From SZUA-229 sp964531165 (GTDB taxonomy: Bacteria > Pseudomonadota > Gammaproteobacteria > SZUA-229), in NCBI GenBank assembly GCA_964531165.1, contig CAZHEA010000001.1, positions 1 to 64,000 of the forward strand: a stretch of 64,000 nt of DNA, written 5' to 3'. Made by a program: the position numbers and the translations under genes. Below the pieces are notes generated by a model. The model saw only the letters and a program-made list of their open reading frames with translations, was not told the DNA's origin and made no database searches. Shown here piece by piece: positions 35,389-45,117 of this stretch. Positions within the stretch are counted from its first letter, which is position 1, and the number at the start of each line of letters is the position of its first letter.

Positions 35389-36288
35389 ATGTCCCAAAAG
35401 CATCCTGTAGTTGCCGTTACCGGTTCATCTGGCGCGGGTACATCTACCGTAAAGAAAGCATTCGAACACATTTTTCGTCGTGAAAATATCTCACCCGTTA
35501 TCGTAGAAGGCGACAGCTTTCACGCATTTGACCGGGCGGCAATGAAAGTTGAAATGGAAAAACACGAAGCGGCGGGTAATCGCTTCTTCAGCCATTTTGG
35601 TGAAAACGCCAATGAATTTGGCAAACTAGCTGAATTATTCGAAACCTACTCAAAAAATGGTGCCGGCAAAAAACGCTATTACCTGCATTCTGAGCCGGAA
35701 GCGATTGAGCACAATGCACGCTTAGGCGTTGACAAAAAGCCCGGTGAGTTCACTCCCTGGGAAAATATTGAAAGCGGCTCAGACCTGATGTTTTACGAAG
35801 GCTTACACGGCCTGGTTAAAACCGAAAACAACAACATTGCCCAGCACGTTGATTTAGGCATCGGTGTTGTCCCCATTGTTAACCTTGAGTGGATTCAGAA
35901 AATTCACCGTGATAATGCCGAACGCGGATACTCTGCTGAAGTTATTGTTGATACGATTCAGCGTCGCATGCCGGACTATGTTAACTACATTACACCGCAG
36001 TTTTCTAACACCGATATTAACTTTCAGCGTGTTTCAACCGTTGATACCTCTAACCCTTTCATTGCCCGTGATATTCCAACACCGGATGAAAGCTTTATTG
36101 TTATCCGCTTTAAAGACCCTACGAAATTCGGTACCGATTTCCCTTATCTGTTAAATATGATCAGTGATTCATTTATGTCTCGTCGCAACACCATTGTTGT
36201 GCCTGGCGGAAAAATGGGACTGGCAATGGAAATTATTCTAACGCCTATCATTCATGACATGATTGAAAAATCTAAGAAAGCCAAATAA
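35389..36288 (+). CDS. prk: Phosphoribulokinase, class I
   Basis: A 299-residue enzyme that phosphorylates ribulose 5-phosphate to ribulose 1,5-bisphosphate, the RuBisCO substrate. The P-loop is GSSGAGTSTVKKAF. EGDSFHAFDR, HFGENANEF, YEGLHGLV and VPIVNLEWIQKIHRD are characteristic of the proteobacterial octameric class I enzyme. It is the key sign of the Calvin-Benson-Bassham cycle in this organism. No cbb genes adjoin it, so it stands apart from RuBisCO, as in several sulfur-oxidising gammaproteobacteria. The start has AAGGAGA at the right distance. Confidence 0.95.
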   Translation: MSQKHPVVAVTGSSGAGTSTVKKAFEHIFRRENISPVIVEGDSFHAFDRAAMKVEMEKHEAAGNRFFSHFGENANEFGKLAELFETYSKNGAGKKRYYLHSEPEAIEHNARLGVDKKPGEFTPWENIESGSDLMFYEGLHGLVKTENNNIAQHVDLGIGVVPIVNLEWIQKIHRDNAERGYSAEVIVDTIQRRMPDYVNYITPQFSNTDINFQRVSTVDTSNPFIARDIPTPDESFIVIRFKDPTKFGTDFPYLLNMISDSFMSRRNTIVVPGGKMGLAMEIILTPIIHDMIEKSKKAK

Positions 36289-36310
36289 ATATTATATTTA
36301 TTTAAACTCA

Positions 36311-36340
36311 AAAAGAGCCGGTTTTACCGGCTCTTTTTTT
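36311..36340 (+). terminator. Rho-independent terminator of prk
   Basis: AGAGCCGGT (36314-36322) pairs with ACCGGCTCT (36326-36334), followed by a run of Ts. Confidence 0.9.
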
Positions 36341-36427
36341 GCTTTTATTAACACCACCGGTAATACAAAAACCAGCCTTCGTCTAAAGCCATTTTCATTT
36401 ATCGTCCAAAGCAACTACACTTGCTTG

Positions 36428-37546
36428 ATGAATCAATTTTTACTTGCCCATAGTGCTGACAAGCATACAGACAAACTACTGGAAGACTGTTTAAAACAAT
36501 TAGGTGATATTCCACCACAAGCAACCTTTGGTTTTTTATACCTGAGCGACTTATTGATGGAAGAAGCAGAGTTTATTTTAAATCAGCTCAGACAAAAAAC
36601 CGGTATTAATCACTGGGTGGGCAGTGTTGGTATGGGACTGATTGCCAGTGAACAGGAATATTACGACCAACCTGCCATCGTTCTTATGATTGCTGATTTC
36701 AATGAAGCAGACTTTTATATGCTTCCTAACTACACTGAAAGCAATAGTCAGCTAAGCCCTGAATTATTAAACTGGTGTAATAACAATGATTTTAATGTCG
36801 GCCTGATTCACGGCGACCCGAACAGCCCGGTTGTACAACCATTAATACATCAGTTAGGTGAGAGCATTCCCGGGGCTTTTCTGGTTGGCGGCATCAGCTC
36901 ATCACATGGCCCGACTCTGCAAATTGCAGACAAAACCATGCACGGTGGAATTAGTGGTGTTTTATTTTCACAACAAATTGCCATTCTCAGTAACCTGTCG
37001 CAAGGCTGTACACCCATAGGCCCCAGGCACCGGGTAACCGACAGTGAAAAAAATATTGCTTATATGCTGGACAACAAACCCGCGTTGGATGTACTCACCG
37101 ATGACACCGGTGAAGTTATTGCACGTGACTGGGAACAGGCTTCTGACTATATATTCGCCGGCCTGGTTAATAAAAATTCTGATACGGAAGACTACACAAT
37201 TCGTCAGTTAATCGGCGTCGATCTGGATAACAAATTCATCGCCATCGCCGATTATCTTGAAAATGATCAGGAAATTATTTTCTGTCGTCGCGATGGAAAC
37301 TCCGCACTTGAAGATATGCGACGCATGCTACTTCAGCTTAAGTCCCGTTTAAACTCGCCCATTAAAGGCGCCGTTTACATTTCCTGCATGGGAAGAGGGC
37401 GTGAGCAATTCGGCAGCAATTCTGAAGAAGCCCGGTTAATTCATTCTGTACTGGGTGAGTTCCCACTGGTTGGTTTTTTTGCTAACGGTGAAATTCATAA
37501 AAGTTTATTATATGGATTTACCGGTGTATTAACTTTATTCTTATAA
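36428..37546 (+). CDS. FIST N/C-domain sensory protein
   Basis: A 372-residue cytoplasmic protein composed of a FIST_N domain (about residues 10-210; HWVGSVGMGLIASEQEYYDQPAIVLM, PGAFLVGGISSSHG) and a FIST_C domain (about 220-365; ISCMGRGREQFGSNSEEARLI, PLVGFFANGEI). FIST domains are thought to bind small ligands such as amino acids and are usually fused to kinases or chemoreceptors. Here the protein stands alone. I chose the ATG at 36428; the longer frame from 36263 runs back through the prk terminator. It is 16 bases before the TatD gene and probably cotranscribed. Confidence 0.85.
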   Translation: MNQFLLAHSADKHTDKLLEDCLKQLGDIPPQATFGFLYLSDLLMEEAEFILNQLRQKTGINHWVGSVGMGLIASEQEYYDQPAIVLMIADFNEADFYMLPNYTESNSQLSPELLNWCNNNDFNVGLIHGDPNSPVVQPLIHQLGESIPGAFLVGGISSSHGPTLQIADKTMHGGISGVLFSQQIAILSNLSQGCTPIGPRHRVTDSEKNIAYMLDNKPALDVLTDDTGEVIARDWEQASDYIFAGLVNKNSDTEDYTIRQLIGVDLDNKFIAIADYLENDQEIIFCRRDGNSALEDMRRMLLQLKSRLNSPIKGAVYISCMGRGREQFGSNSEEARLIHSVLGEFPLVGFFANGEIHKSLLYGFTGVLTLFL

Positions 37547-37562
37547 CTTTATAAACACCTTA

Positions 37563-38321
37563 ATGATAATTGATAGTCACTGCCATATCGATTTTGATAT
37601 TTTTGATTCCGACCGTGAACAGGTTATAGCGCACGCAAATGCTACCGGTGTTAATAAAATAATTGTACCCGGAGTTATGAAAAAAACCTGGGAAAAAATT
37701 CAGATCTGTTGCAATGATTTTTCCGGACTCTATGCCTGCTATGGACTACATCCTTATTTTATTGACGAACACGCACCAGCTCATATAGATAATTTAAAAC
37801 AGATTATTGACAGAAATAAACCAATAGCAGTAGGCGAGTGCGGCCTTGACTTCTACCTTAAAAATCTGGACAAAGAGACACAGACGTTTTATTTTGAACA
37901 GCAACTTGATATAGCGCTGGAGTTTAATCTGCCGGTGGTTATTCATGCCAGAAAATCTACCGAGGCCGTTATCCAGTCGATTAAAAAACGTTGTGGTTTA
38001 CGTGGTATGATTCACAGCTACTCAGGCAGTTACGAACAGGCACTTCAATTAATTAAACTGGGGTTTTATCTGAGTTTTGGCGGCCCCATTACTTATGAAA
38101 AATCAACCCGCTTACGACAACTTGTTAAACAACTGCCCCTTGAATCAATTCTAGTTGAAACCGATGCACCTGACCAGCCTGTTGCTTCGGTAACAGGCCA
38201 CAGAAACGAACCGGCATATATAATTGAAGTAATTGAAAACATTGCTGAACTACACAATACTCAAATCGATAACGTCGCTACAATCAGTGCTAATAATGCA
38301 GTTAATTTATTTAATATTTAG
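37563..38321 (+). CDS. TatD family metal-dependent hydrolase
   Basis: A 252-residue TIM-barrel metallohydrolase. Metal ligands are visible in DSHCHIDF, GECGLDFY, VIHARK, IHSYSG and ETDAPDQP. TatD proteins are Mg2+-dependent 3'-5' DNases/RNases or related hydrolases; which paralogue (TatD, YcfH or YjjV type) this is cannot be fixed by eye. It follows the FIST gene after 16 bases. Confidence 0.9.
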   Translation: MIIDSHCHIDFDIFDSDREQVIAHANATGVNKIIVPGVMKKTWEKIQICCNDFSGLYACYGLHPYFIDEHAPAHIDNLKQIIDRNKPIAVGECGLDFYLKNLDKETQTFYFEQQLDIALEFNLPVVIHARKSTEAVIQSIKKRCGLRGMIHSYSGSYEQALQLIKLGFYLSFGGPITYEKSTRLRQLVKQLPLESILVETDAPDQPVASVTGHRNEPAYIIEVIENIAELHNTQIDNVATISANNAVNLFNI

Positions 38322-38417
38322 TCCCCCTATGCAGCTATCATTTGCGTTCATAAACGTTTTCTTTTAAAGTTCACACAAATCTCACCCGTACAAAAATAAC
38401 AACTCAGGAATGCCCTT

Positions 38418-38732
38418 ATGTCCAAAAATAATCAAGATCAGCTCCTGCGCAAACTCGCTGATGAATTTATTAATATAGCTAACGAGCAATCTGAGCTTCA
38501 GGACAAAAACCTGGTGAATACATCATTCATGTACGCTGCATCGCGTTTCTGCGCCTATGTTGCCGCATCCAGCGCTCGTAATCTGGATGATTTTAAAGGC
38601 AAACAAAAGCAGGGTATTGACTTTTTCAGCGGTGAATTTCAGCGCATGCTAGAAACAAATATGCACAATTATGAAAAGGTTTTTCAATCAGGTGAAAGCT
38701 TACGCTATGAAGAGTTCATGAAAAAAGACTAA
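38418..38732 (+). CDS. DUF3144 family protein
   Basis: A 104-residue cytoplasmic, helical protein with the family core ADEFINIANEQ, NTSFMYAASRFCAYVAAS and a tail ending EEFMKKD. The family occurs in gammaproteobacteria and has no known function. It has its own short upstream region after the TatD gene. Confidence 0.8.
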   Translation: MSKNNQDQLLRKLADEFINIANEQSELQDKNLVNTSFMYAASRFCAYVAASSARNLDDFKGKQKQGIDFFSGEFQRMLETNMHNYEKVFQSGESLRYEEFMKKD

Positions 38733-38833
38733 TTATTTTTTATCAAAATTATTTGTTTTTATTAAAAATATTGCGCCGCAGTGGAATATTTATAATTAAA
38801 ACTTTTACATGCTACAACAATTTAATAAAAACG

Positions 38834-41665
38834 TTAAAAAGATGCGCCTAAATTAAAATATATTCGTTCTTCTCCTATTTGCTTATCAAAGCCGCTGGCA
38901 AAGCCTAAACGCATACGACTGGTCAGGCCGTAAAATAAATTTACATCCGCCTGTAATTCAATTCCCACGCTGGAATAATAGGTATCTGCTGATGCATTAT
39001 TATAAGCGGAACCTGACTCGACAAACACACTGCCAGACCACTGAATAACGCCTATCGGCGGCGCCATAAAACCACGCTCAATCAAACTGCCGGGAAATCG
39101 CCATTCCAGACTACCAAGCTGCATTCTGCGTCCGGCCAGCTGTGGTAAACCTTCAGCATAACCCCGCAATGCGTATTTACGTTTATCAAATAAAGGCTCG
39201 GATATTGGATTAATAAAATCCAGCACACCAAAATCATTATCCTCACCACCCAGACGAAAATACTTTGGCTCATCCGTACCCCAGCCCTGCACCAGCCTCA
39301 ATGCCAATACATTTTGCTTACCCATATTAAAGTATTCACGCCAGTCTAATGTATAAACCTCTCCGCTAAATGGACTCTCTATAAAGTCGGATGTCTCCAG
39401 TAAAGCCCGTACATTTCGACCATCCGTTAAACTGATTGAGCGAATATAATTTTGTGCGTTATTAAACAGTACTGCTCCACCAATTAAATTATCTTTGCTA
39501 TCCGCTTGAGGTAAAACACCCTCTGCCCGACGACCGTCTTTTGACCGACTTGCCACAATGCCTATTTGATAGCGCCAACTATCTTCAATACCCGGATAAT
39601 TTAAGCCTACTGAAACAAAAATATCATCGACATTTCTGGCTACTGCAAAATCTCCATTATTAAATCGTAAAATATCAGTACTACGCTGATAGCCTATAGA
39701 AAATCGTTGTGCATACGCATAATTAATATCTCCAGTTAACCATTCATTAGTAGTGTCATAAGCAATATTCATAAAATAATTATGAATTCCCAATGCATCG
39801 TTACCTGATGTGGTAATGCCATATTCGGCTCTATCATTACTTAAAGAAATAAATGGAAACCACCAGCGAGGATACATGCTGGCTATAGCAGAATAATCTC
39901 TCTTTTCACCGAAATCGATACTCACCTCTTCTTCTGAAGATTGCAACACATGTTGTCGGCTAGACTTATTTATTGGTAATGTTTTCAACACCTGCGGTTT
40001 TTGTAACTTATAAATGTCACGGCCATTGGCATTATAGCCGCTATAATACAAAGGCGAGTGCTGATCGAACTGTGCAGAGTTAAATGCTCCCGTTGCAACA
40101 CGGGTTAATTGCTCAAGCTTGTCACTATTATCTTTATAACGATATATCTGGTAACGCCCGGACCTTTCTGAACTGAATAATATTGAGTTACCTGCATCAC
40201 TATAGGATGGATACATATCAATATAATCATCCTTGGTGATAAATTTCCAGTTTAATGTAAGCAGATCAAACTCTTCAATATTCCAACCTGACGTTTTTCT
40301 AAATACCGCTGCAATTAATTTATTAGCTGCGGGTGAAACTTTAATCTGACTAACAATATCAGTACTGTTACCCTGCCATAAATTTTTAATGACTTCACCC
40401 TGTATATTTAACAATACAAGCTGACTAATTCCTTTGCTGACTTTAACCGCAATAATCTGTTTACCATCAGCAGTCCAGCTGGCTGATCGATATCTACCGC
40501 ATTCTGTTACTCGCCTGATATTACTATTGTTTTTTTCAATAATAAAAATATCACTGTTGATATTATATTCATCACAAAACTCATTTTGAGTTACCAGTAC
40601 GCCGGCAGTCTTATGGGTATTAATTTTAGCCCGGCTACTGACTTCTGATACCACACGAACCTTAGCGTTACTGTGAACTAGCGTTGCATGTTCAAATGCG
40701 CCATTTTCTACATAATAAATTTCATTCGCGCCATTCAAATCCAGATTTTCTGTATTGTATCCGCTGCGGGTCAATTGCCTGCCTTCAACCAAACCTGAGC
40801 TTTTATGCAATAACATCTCTTTCTTATATTTTAATTCTAACCAGACAGAAAACTCATCCCACAATTCTTCTATATTTTTTTTAAAAACGCTTTCTGAATT
40901 GGAATTTATTCTAAATGGAATAACATTATTACTGTAATTTTCAATTAATGAATTCACCCCTTGCTGCCCGTATTTATCTTCAATAAACTGATAAAAATGT
41001 ACGCCATATAAATAGCGCACACTACCTGCCGGCCAGCTTTTTATTGGTAAATTAACCTGACTAACCGGCTTAATTCCTGCATCTATCTCAGAGCGCATCA
41101 TCATTTTAAAAACACTGCTCTGGCCTCTGCCTATACCTTTGAGGCTATCTGTTTCATAATAAGTAGCGAGCCCTTCAATAAGCCAGCTGGGTTGTAGCGT
41201 GTTGGGAAAAATTAGAAAATGCCGACCTAATACACTGCGCACAGCTGCCGCTGCACCACTAACTTTATCAAGATGCAATATATGGGTGTACTCATGGGTG
41301 ATTAATGTTTCAAGCCAGTCATCAAAATCTTCCAGGCCGTTAGCTGAATCCGGCGGGGCAACAAACAATACACTGCGATTAAAAGTAATCGGTATCGCAA
41401 ACCCATTAGCTGAATCGCTTTCATCGCTTATAACAAGATGGGTTTTGTCTAATGGTTGCCAGTTTATTTTTGTAGATAACGTCTGATGAGTTTGCTCTGC
41501 AATTTGTGCAGCTTTTCGTGCCAGTGACTCATAATCGTCTGCATAATGTATATAGAAGTTCGACGACTCAAGCGTATTCCAGTGAAGACGGGGATCTACC
41601 GCATATACCAGTGAATAATTAAATAGAAAACACAATACCAGGAAAAGTTTTATTGTTATTTTCAT
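38834..41665 (-). CDS. Predicted outer-membrane metallopeptidase with WD40-like propeller and C-terminal barrel
   Basis: A 943-residue secreted protein with signal peptide (1-22, ending VYA). Residues 25-230 resemble the MA-like gluzincin fold: HEYTH at 124-128 is an HExxH zinc motif and EGLATYYE (Glu164) supplies the probable third ligand. Residues about 310-560 hold repeated TolB/WD40-type blades (for example SASWTADGKQIIAV, MYPSYSDAGNSILFSSERSG). Residues about 600-943 look like a surface-antigen/BamA-like beta-barrel and end in FNLGASF with terminal Phe. This suggests a peptidase tethered to the outer membrane. The substrate is unknown, and all three domains are assigned by eye. Confidence 0.75.
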   Translation of the reverse strand: MKITIKLFLVLCFLFNYSLVYAVDPRLHWNTLESSNFYIHYADDYESLARKAAQIAEQTHQTLSTKINWQPLDKTHLVISDESDSANGFAIPITFNRSVLFVAPPDSANGLEDFDDWLETLITHEYTHILHLDKVSGAAAAVRSVLGRHFLIFPNTLQPSWLIEGLATYYETDSLKGIGRGQSSVFKMMMRSEIDAGIKPVSQVNLPIKSWPAGSVRYLYGVHFYQFIEDKYGQQGVNSLIENYSNNVIPFRINSNSESVFKKNIEELWDEFSVWLELKYKKEMLLHKSSGLVEGRQLTRSGYNTENLDLNGANEIYYVENGAFEHATLVHSNAKVRVVSEVSSRAKINTHKTAGVLVTQNEFCDEYNINSDIFIIEKNNSNIRRVTECGRYRSASWTADGKQIIAVKVSKGISQLVLLNIQGEVIKNLWQGNSTDIVSQIKVSPAANKLIAAVFRKTSGWNIEEFDLLTLNWKFITKDDYIDMYPSYSDAGNSILFSSERSGRYQIYRYKDNSDKLEQLTRVATGAFNSAQFDQHSPLYYSGYNANGRDIYKLQKPQVLKTLPINKSSRQHVLQSSEEEVSIDFGEKRDYSAIASMYPRWWFPFISLSNDRAEYGITTSGNDALGIHNYFMNIAYDTTNEWLTGDINYAYAQRFSIGYQRSTDILRFNNGDFAVARNVDDIFVSVGLNYPGIEDSWRYQIGIVASRSKDGRRAEGVLPQADSKDNLIGGAVLFNNAQNYIRSISLTDGRNVRALLETSDFIESPFSGEVYTLDWREYFNMGKQNVLALRLVQGWGTDEPKYFRLGGEDNDFGVLDFINPISEPLFDKRKYALRGYAEGLPQLAGRRMQLGSLEWRFPGSLIERGFMAPPIGVIQWSGSVFVESGSAYNNASADTYYSSVGIELQADVNLFYGLTSRMRLGFASGFDKQIGEERIYFNLGASF

Positions 41666-41680
41666 ATATAATTTAGCAGA

Positions 41681-43339
41681 CTATTTTTTTAATCCCAGAT
41701 AAACATATACCACACCAATACCGGCAGCAAGCCAGCTTAATGCTGGAGCATGAAAGAATTGTAAGTGCAGATCAGCTGGCTGAACTAGAATAATGGCCGC
41801 TACAATAAAAGCACCAACACCAATGATAAGAGATGAAGTTTTTCTGCGATTATTTTCAATATTTTTATTTAATTCAAGCAATGCTACGGTTTGTTGCTGG
41901 TTACTTTCACCTTCGGCCATTTTTTTGACTGCAGCAAAAATCAACTCCGGCATCTCCGGCATTTTCTCTACTATATAGGGCAAGTTCTTTTTAAAGCCTT
42001 TAAGCATCGCCTTGGCACCGACCTGTTCATTCATCCAGTTTTCCAAAAATGGCTTCGCTGTTTGCCATAAATCCAGATCAGGATATATCTGCCGCCCCAG
42101 GCCTTCAATATTTAATAATGTTTTTTGCAGTAAAACTAATTGTGGCTGAACTTCCATATTAAATCGTCTTGCCGTTTGAAACAGCCTTAATAATAACTGC
42201 CCGAATGATATGTCTTTTAAGGGTTTTTCAAATATCGGCTCGCACACACTACGAATCGCTGACTCAAACTCATCAACCCGTGTACCCGCCGGCACCCAGC
42301 CCGAGTCAACATGCAACTGGGCCACTCGATTATAGTCGCGCTTAAAAAACGCCAGAAAGTTTTCTGCCAGATAACGCTGGTCTTCCGGGCTTAAAGATCC
42401 CACAATGCCAAAATCTACTGCGATATATTCAGGCTTATCAAGATTTGAAATATCAACAAAGAGATTACCCGGATGCATGTCCGCATGAAAAAAATTATGC
42501 GTAAAAACCTGAGTGAAAAATATTTCAACACCCAACTCTGACAATCGCTGCATATTAACGCCTGCCGTTTTCATCTTTTCGATATTTGCCATCGGCTCGC
42601 CGTAAATACGCTCCATTGCCATAACATTGCGCCGCGTGTAGTCCCAATATATTTCCGGAATATATAATGTCTGGCTGTTTTCAAAATTACGTCGTAGCTG
42701 GCTGGCATTTGCCGCTTCCCGCATTAAATCCAGTTCATCTAAAATGGTTTTTTCGTATTCCTGAACAATTTCTACTGCACGCAAACGTCTGGCATCTTTT
42801 GAATAGCGCTCAGCCAGCCTGGCGATAATGAATAGTAACGCAATATCACGTTTAATCACCGGCATTATATTCGGGCGTAAAACTTTAATGACAATTTCCT
42901 TACCGTCTTTTAATTTTGCAGTATGTACCTGAGCAATGGATGCGGATGCAAGTGGCTCCGGATTGAAATCATCAAAATATTCCTCAACACCTACTCCGTA
43001 AGCTTCTTCTATAAGCTGCTGCGCTCTGGCACCATCAAAAGGCGGCACCCGATCCTGTAGCGCGGTTAACTCTTCGGCCACATCATCCGCTAATAAATCT
43101 TTTCGCGTCGACAGCATTTGACCGAATTTAATAAAGATAGGTCCGAGATCTTCTAACGCCTCTCTAATGCGCTGCCCTCGGGGGGCACGGTTGCGCACGA
43201 TCCAGTTCCACGGCATTAAAAAAATAAGAAATCTAAATGGACGAAACAGGTGTATTGCAAAAATAATATCGTCCAGCCCATGGCGGGCTAACACATAATT
43301 TATATGTAACAGGCGGAGTATTTGAGCGGGACTTATCAT
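41681..43339 (-). CDS. ubiB: Ubiquinone biosynthesis ATPase/kinase-like protein UbiB
   Basis: A 552-residue ABC1/ADCK-family protein needed for ubiquinone (coenzyme Q) synthesis. The family KxGQ motif is seen in PIFIKFGQMLSTRKDLL, the ATP-site segment in ASASIAQVHTAKLKDGKEIVIKVLRPN, and the HADMHPGNLFV and AVDFGIVGSL motifs are intact. Two C-terminal hydrophobic helices anchor it to the inner membrane. It is the last gene of ubiE-ubiJ-ubiB on the minus strand. Confidence 0.95.
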   Translation of the reverse strand: MISPAQILRLLHINYVLARHGLDDIIFAIHLFRPFRFLIFLMPWNWIVRNRAPRGQRIREALEDLGPIFIKFGQMLSTRKDLLADDVAEELTALQDRVPPFDGARAQQLIEEAYGVGVEEYFDDFNPEPLASASIAQVHTAKLKDGKEIVIKVLRPNIMPVIKRDIALLFIIARLAERYSKDARRLRAVEIVQEYEKTILDELDLMREAANASQLRRNFENSQTLYIPEIYWDYTRRNVMAMERIYGEPMANIEKMKTAGVNMQRLSELGVEIFFTQVFTHNFFHADMHPGNLFVDISNLDKPEYIAVDFGIVGSLSPEDQRYLAENFLAFFKRDYNRVAQLHVDSGWVPAGTRVDEFESAIRSVCEPIFEKPLKDISFGQLLLRLFQTARRFNMEVQPQLVLLQKTLLNIEGLGRQIYPDLDLWQTAKPFLENWMNEQVGAKAMLKGFKKNLPYIVEKMPEMPELIFAAVKKMAEGESNQQQTVALLELNKNIENNRRKTSSLIIGVGAFIVAAIILVQPADLHLQFFHAPALSWLAAGIGVVYVYLGLKK

Positions 43340-43350
43340 AAAGGCTATAC

Positions 43351-43959
43351 TTATTTTTTATTTATTAAATTATTCAATCGTGCGCTTAATCGATCTACCG
43401 CCTCTCTCGCCTCATCAACCTGACGAGTGAACTTTCGCAGCTCTGCAGTACTCGGGCTTAAATGCGTTTCTTCCTGTAGATATTCACCGCTATCCAGGCA
43501 CACTGATTTGGTACTACGCTTAAACCACTGATTAACATCACGATACACATTACCGAATTTGTGTGCGGCAATGTCACCGATATTTTGTGCAAGTATTTCT
43601 TCCCAGTCGATATCCAGCTGAGACAGAATGCGATTAAATTGATTTGCGACTGAGGCATCTCCGGTAATTTCTATATCGCCGCTAAACAGTAAGGATTTCG
43701 GATCACTGCTTAATCCCATTTTTGCCAGTGCTACTGGTGAGCCGATAATAGTTGCATCGGCTTCACCGTCAAAGTCACTCAGTATCATAAAACCATCTGC
43801 CGACGGAAACAGGCTGAGAGTTTTATTCAGGCCCTTGATTTTAATTGCTATAATTCTGCCTTCCAGCGATGTGAATCTAGGCAGGGCATCCGCGTCGAGT
43901 GATAAATATCGATTGAGTGCAGTTTCAAGACTGGCGCTAAATGCCTGTTCTATATCCAT
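43351..43959 (-). CDS. ubiJ: Ubiquinone biosynthesis accessory factor UbiJ
   Basis: A 202-residue SCP2-domain protein (about residues 15-110) with a charged, helical C-terminus (VDEAREAVDRLSARLNNLI). UbiJ binds ubiquinone intermediates and forms the soluble Ubi metabolon with UbiK. Its place between ubiE and ubiB, with spacings under 12 bases, supports the call. Sequence in this family is weakly conserved, so context carries most of the weight. Confidence 0.9.
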   Translation of the reverse strand: MDIEQAFSASLETALNRYLSLDADALPRFTSLEGRIIAIKIKGLNKTLSLFPSADGFMILSDFDGEADATIIGSPVALAKMGLSSDPKSLLFSGDIEITGDASVANQFNRILSQLDIDWEEILAQNIGDIAAHKFGNVYRDVNQWFKRSTKSVCLDSGEYLQEETHLSPSTAELRKFTRQVDEAREAVDRLSARLNNLINKK

Positions 43960-43965
43960 AAAGGT

Positions 43966-44736
43966 TTATACTTTATAACCTTTATGCAGAGCAACAATGC
44001 CGCCGCTGAGATTGTGATATTTTACTTTATCAAAACCGGCATCCTGCATCATTGCTTTTAAGGTTTCCTGATTAGGGTGCATGCGGATAGATTCAGCCAG
44101 ATATTGATAACTGTCCTCGTCTTTTGCAATGTACTTACCCATCAACGGTAGCAGCTTAAAAGAGTAGGTGTCATAAATTGGTGCCAGTCCCGGTGCAACC
44201 GGTTTAGAAAATTCCAGAACTAATAAGCGGCCACCGGGTTTTAAAATACGCAGCATGGAGCGTAATGCCTTATCTTTATCGGTGACATTTCGTAACCCAA
44301 AAGCAATGGTAATACAGTCGAAGGTATCATCCGCAAAAGGCAGACATTCTGCATTGGCCTGCACATACTCTACATTGCCCGCGATACCATTATCAATTAA
44401 ACGTTCACGGCCCCGGCGCAACATCGAGCCATTTATATCAGACAGCACGACCTGACCGGATGGCCCCACCATCTTCGCCATTTTCATCGCCAGGTCTCCG
44501 GTACCACCCGCCAGATCTAGTACTTTATGGCCAGATTTCAGCCCGGTCTGGCTTAGGGTAAAACGCTTCCATAAACGATGTACACCGAATGACATCACAT
44601 CATTCATAATGTCATAGTTATCAGCTACTGAATGAAAGACATCAGCGACACGCTTTGCTTTCTCGCCTATGGGTACCTGCTGATAACCGAAATGGGTTTT
44701 ATCTTCGTTCATGCTGCTTCTCTGTTTTTTATTCAA
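43966..44736 (-). CDS. ubiE: Ubiquinone/menaquinone C-methyltransferase UbiE
   Basis: A 256-residue SAM-dependent methyltransferase that acts on the benzoquinone ring. YDIMNDVMSFGVHRLWKRF is the UbiE/COQ5 signature, LDLAGGTGDLAMKMA the SAM motif I, and FGLRNVTDKDKALRSMLRILKPGGRLLVLEFSKP the second signature. It starts the ubiE-ubiJ-ubiB operon, with a DUF971 gene just upstream. A short N-terminal basic extension precedes the conserved domain. Confidence 0.96.
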   Translation of the reverse strand: MNKKQRSSMNEDKTHFGYQQVPIGEKAKRVADVFHSVADNYDIMNDVMSFGVHRLWKRFTLSQTGLKSGHKVLDLAGGTGDLAMKMAKMVGPSGQVVLSDINGSMLRRGRERLIDNGIAGNVEYVQANAECLPFADDTFDCITIAFGLRNVTDKDKALRSMLRILKPGGRLLVLEFSKPVAPGLAPIYDTYSFKLLPLMGKYIAKDEDSYQYLAESIRMHPNQETLKAMMQDAGFDKVKYHNLSGGIVALHKGYKV

Positions 44737-44751
44737 ATTCAGTTTTTATAA

Positions 44752-45117
44752 TTAATTTAATTCTGCGTGTTTATGTCCGGCTTCATTTAAGCGCTGTAAA
44801 TAACTCTGCCATTTTGCTTCGTAATTAACACCGAGCTCGTATAAGTATGACCAGGTGTACAGACCGCTGTCATGATTATCATCAAATACCAGTTTAACAG
44901 CATAAACACCAACTGGCTCGATGGCATTAATATTCACATCAGATTTACCAATCTGTAGGGTTTCCTCCCCTGGGCCATGACCGCGAACTTCCGCAGAAGG
45001 TGAGTGCACACGTAAAAATTCTGTGCTGTATTTAAATTGCTTACCGTCATCAAAATCAATTTCTAAAATACGTGACTTCTGATGCAGGTTTATATTGGTT
45101 GGCCTTGGATCTGCCAT
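44752..45117 (-). CDS. DUF971 (gamma-butyrobetaine hydroxylase-like N-terminal) protein
   Basis: A 121-residue single-domain protein with PTNINLHQKSRILEIDFDDG, YSTEFLRVHSPSAEVRGHG and HDSGLYTWSYLYELG, the DUF971 pattern. Related domains bind iron-sulfur clusters or zinc in some proteins, but the cysteines for that are absent here. Its function is not known. It lies between hslU and ubiE, a conserved place in gammaproteobacteria. Confidence 0.85.
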   Translation of the reverse strand: MADPRPTNINLHQKSRILEIDFDDGKQFKYSTEFLRVHSPSAEVRGHGPGEETLQIGKSDVNINAIEPVGVYAVKLVFDDNHDSGLYTWSYLYELGVNYEAKWQSYLQRLNEAGHKHAELN

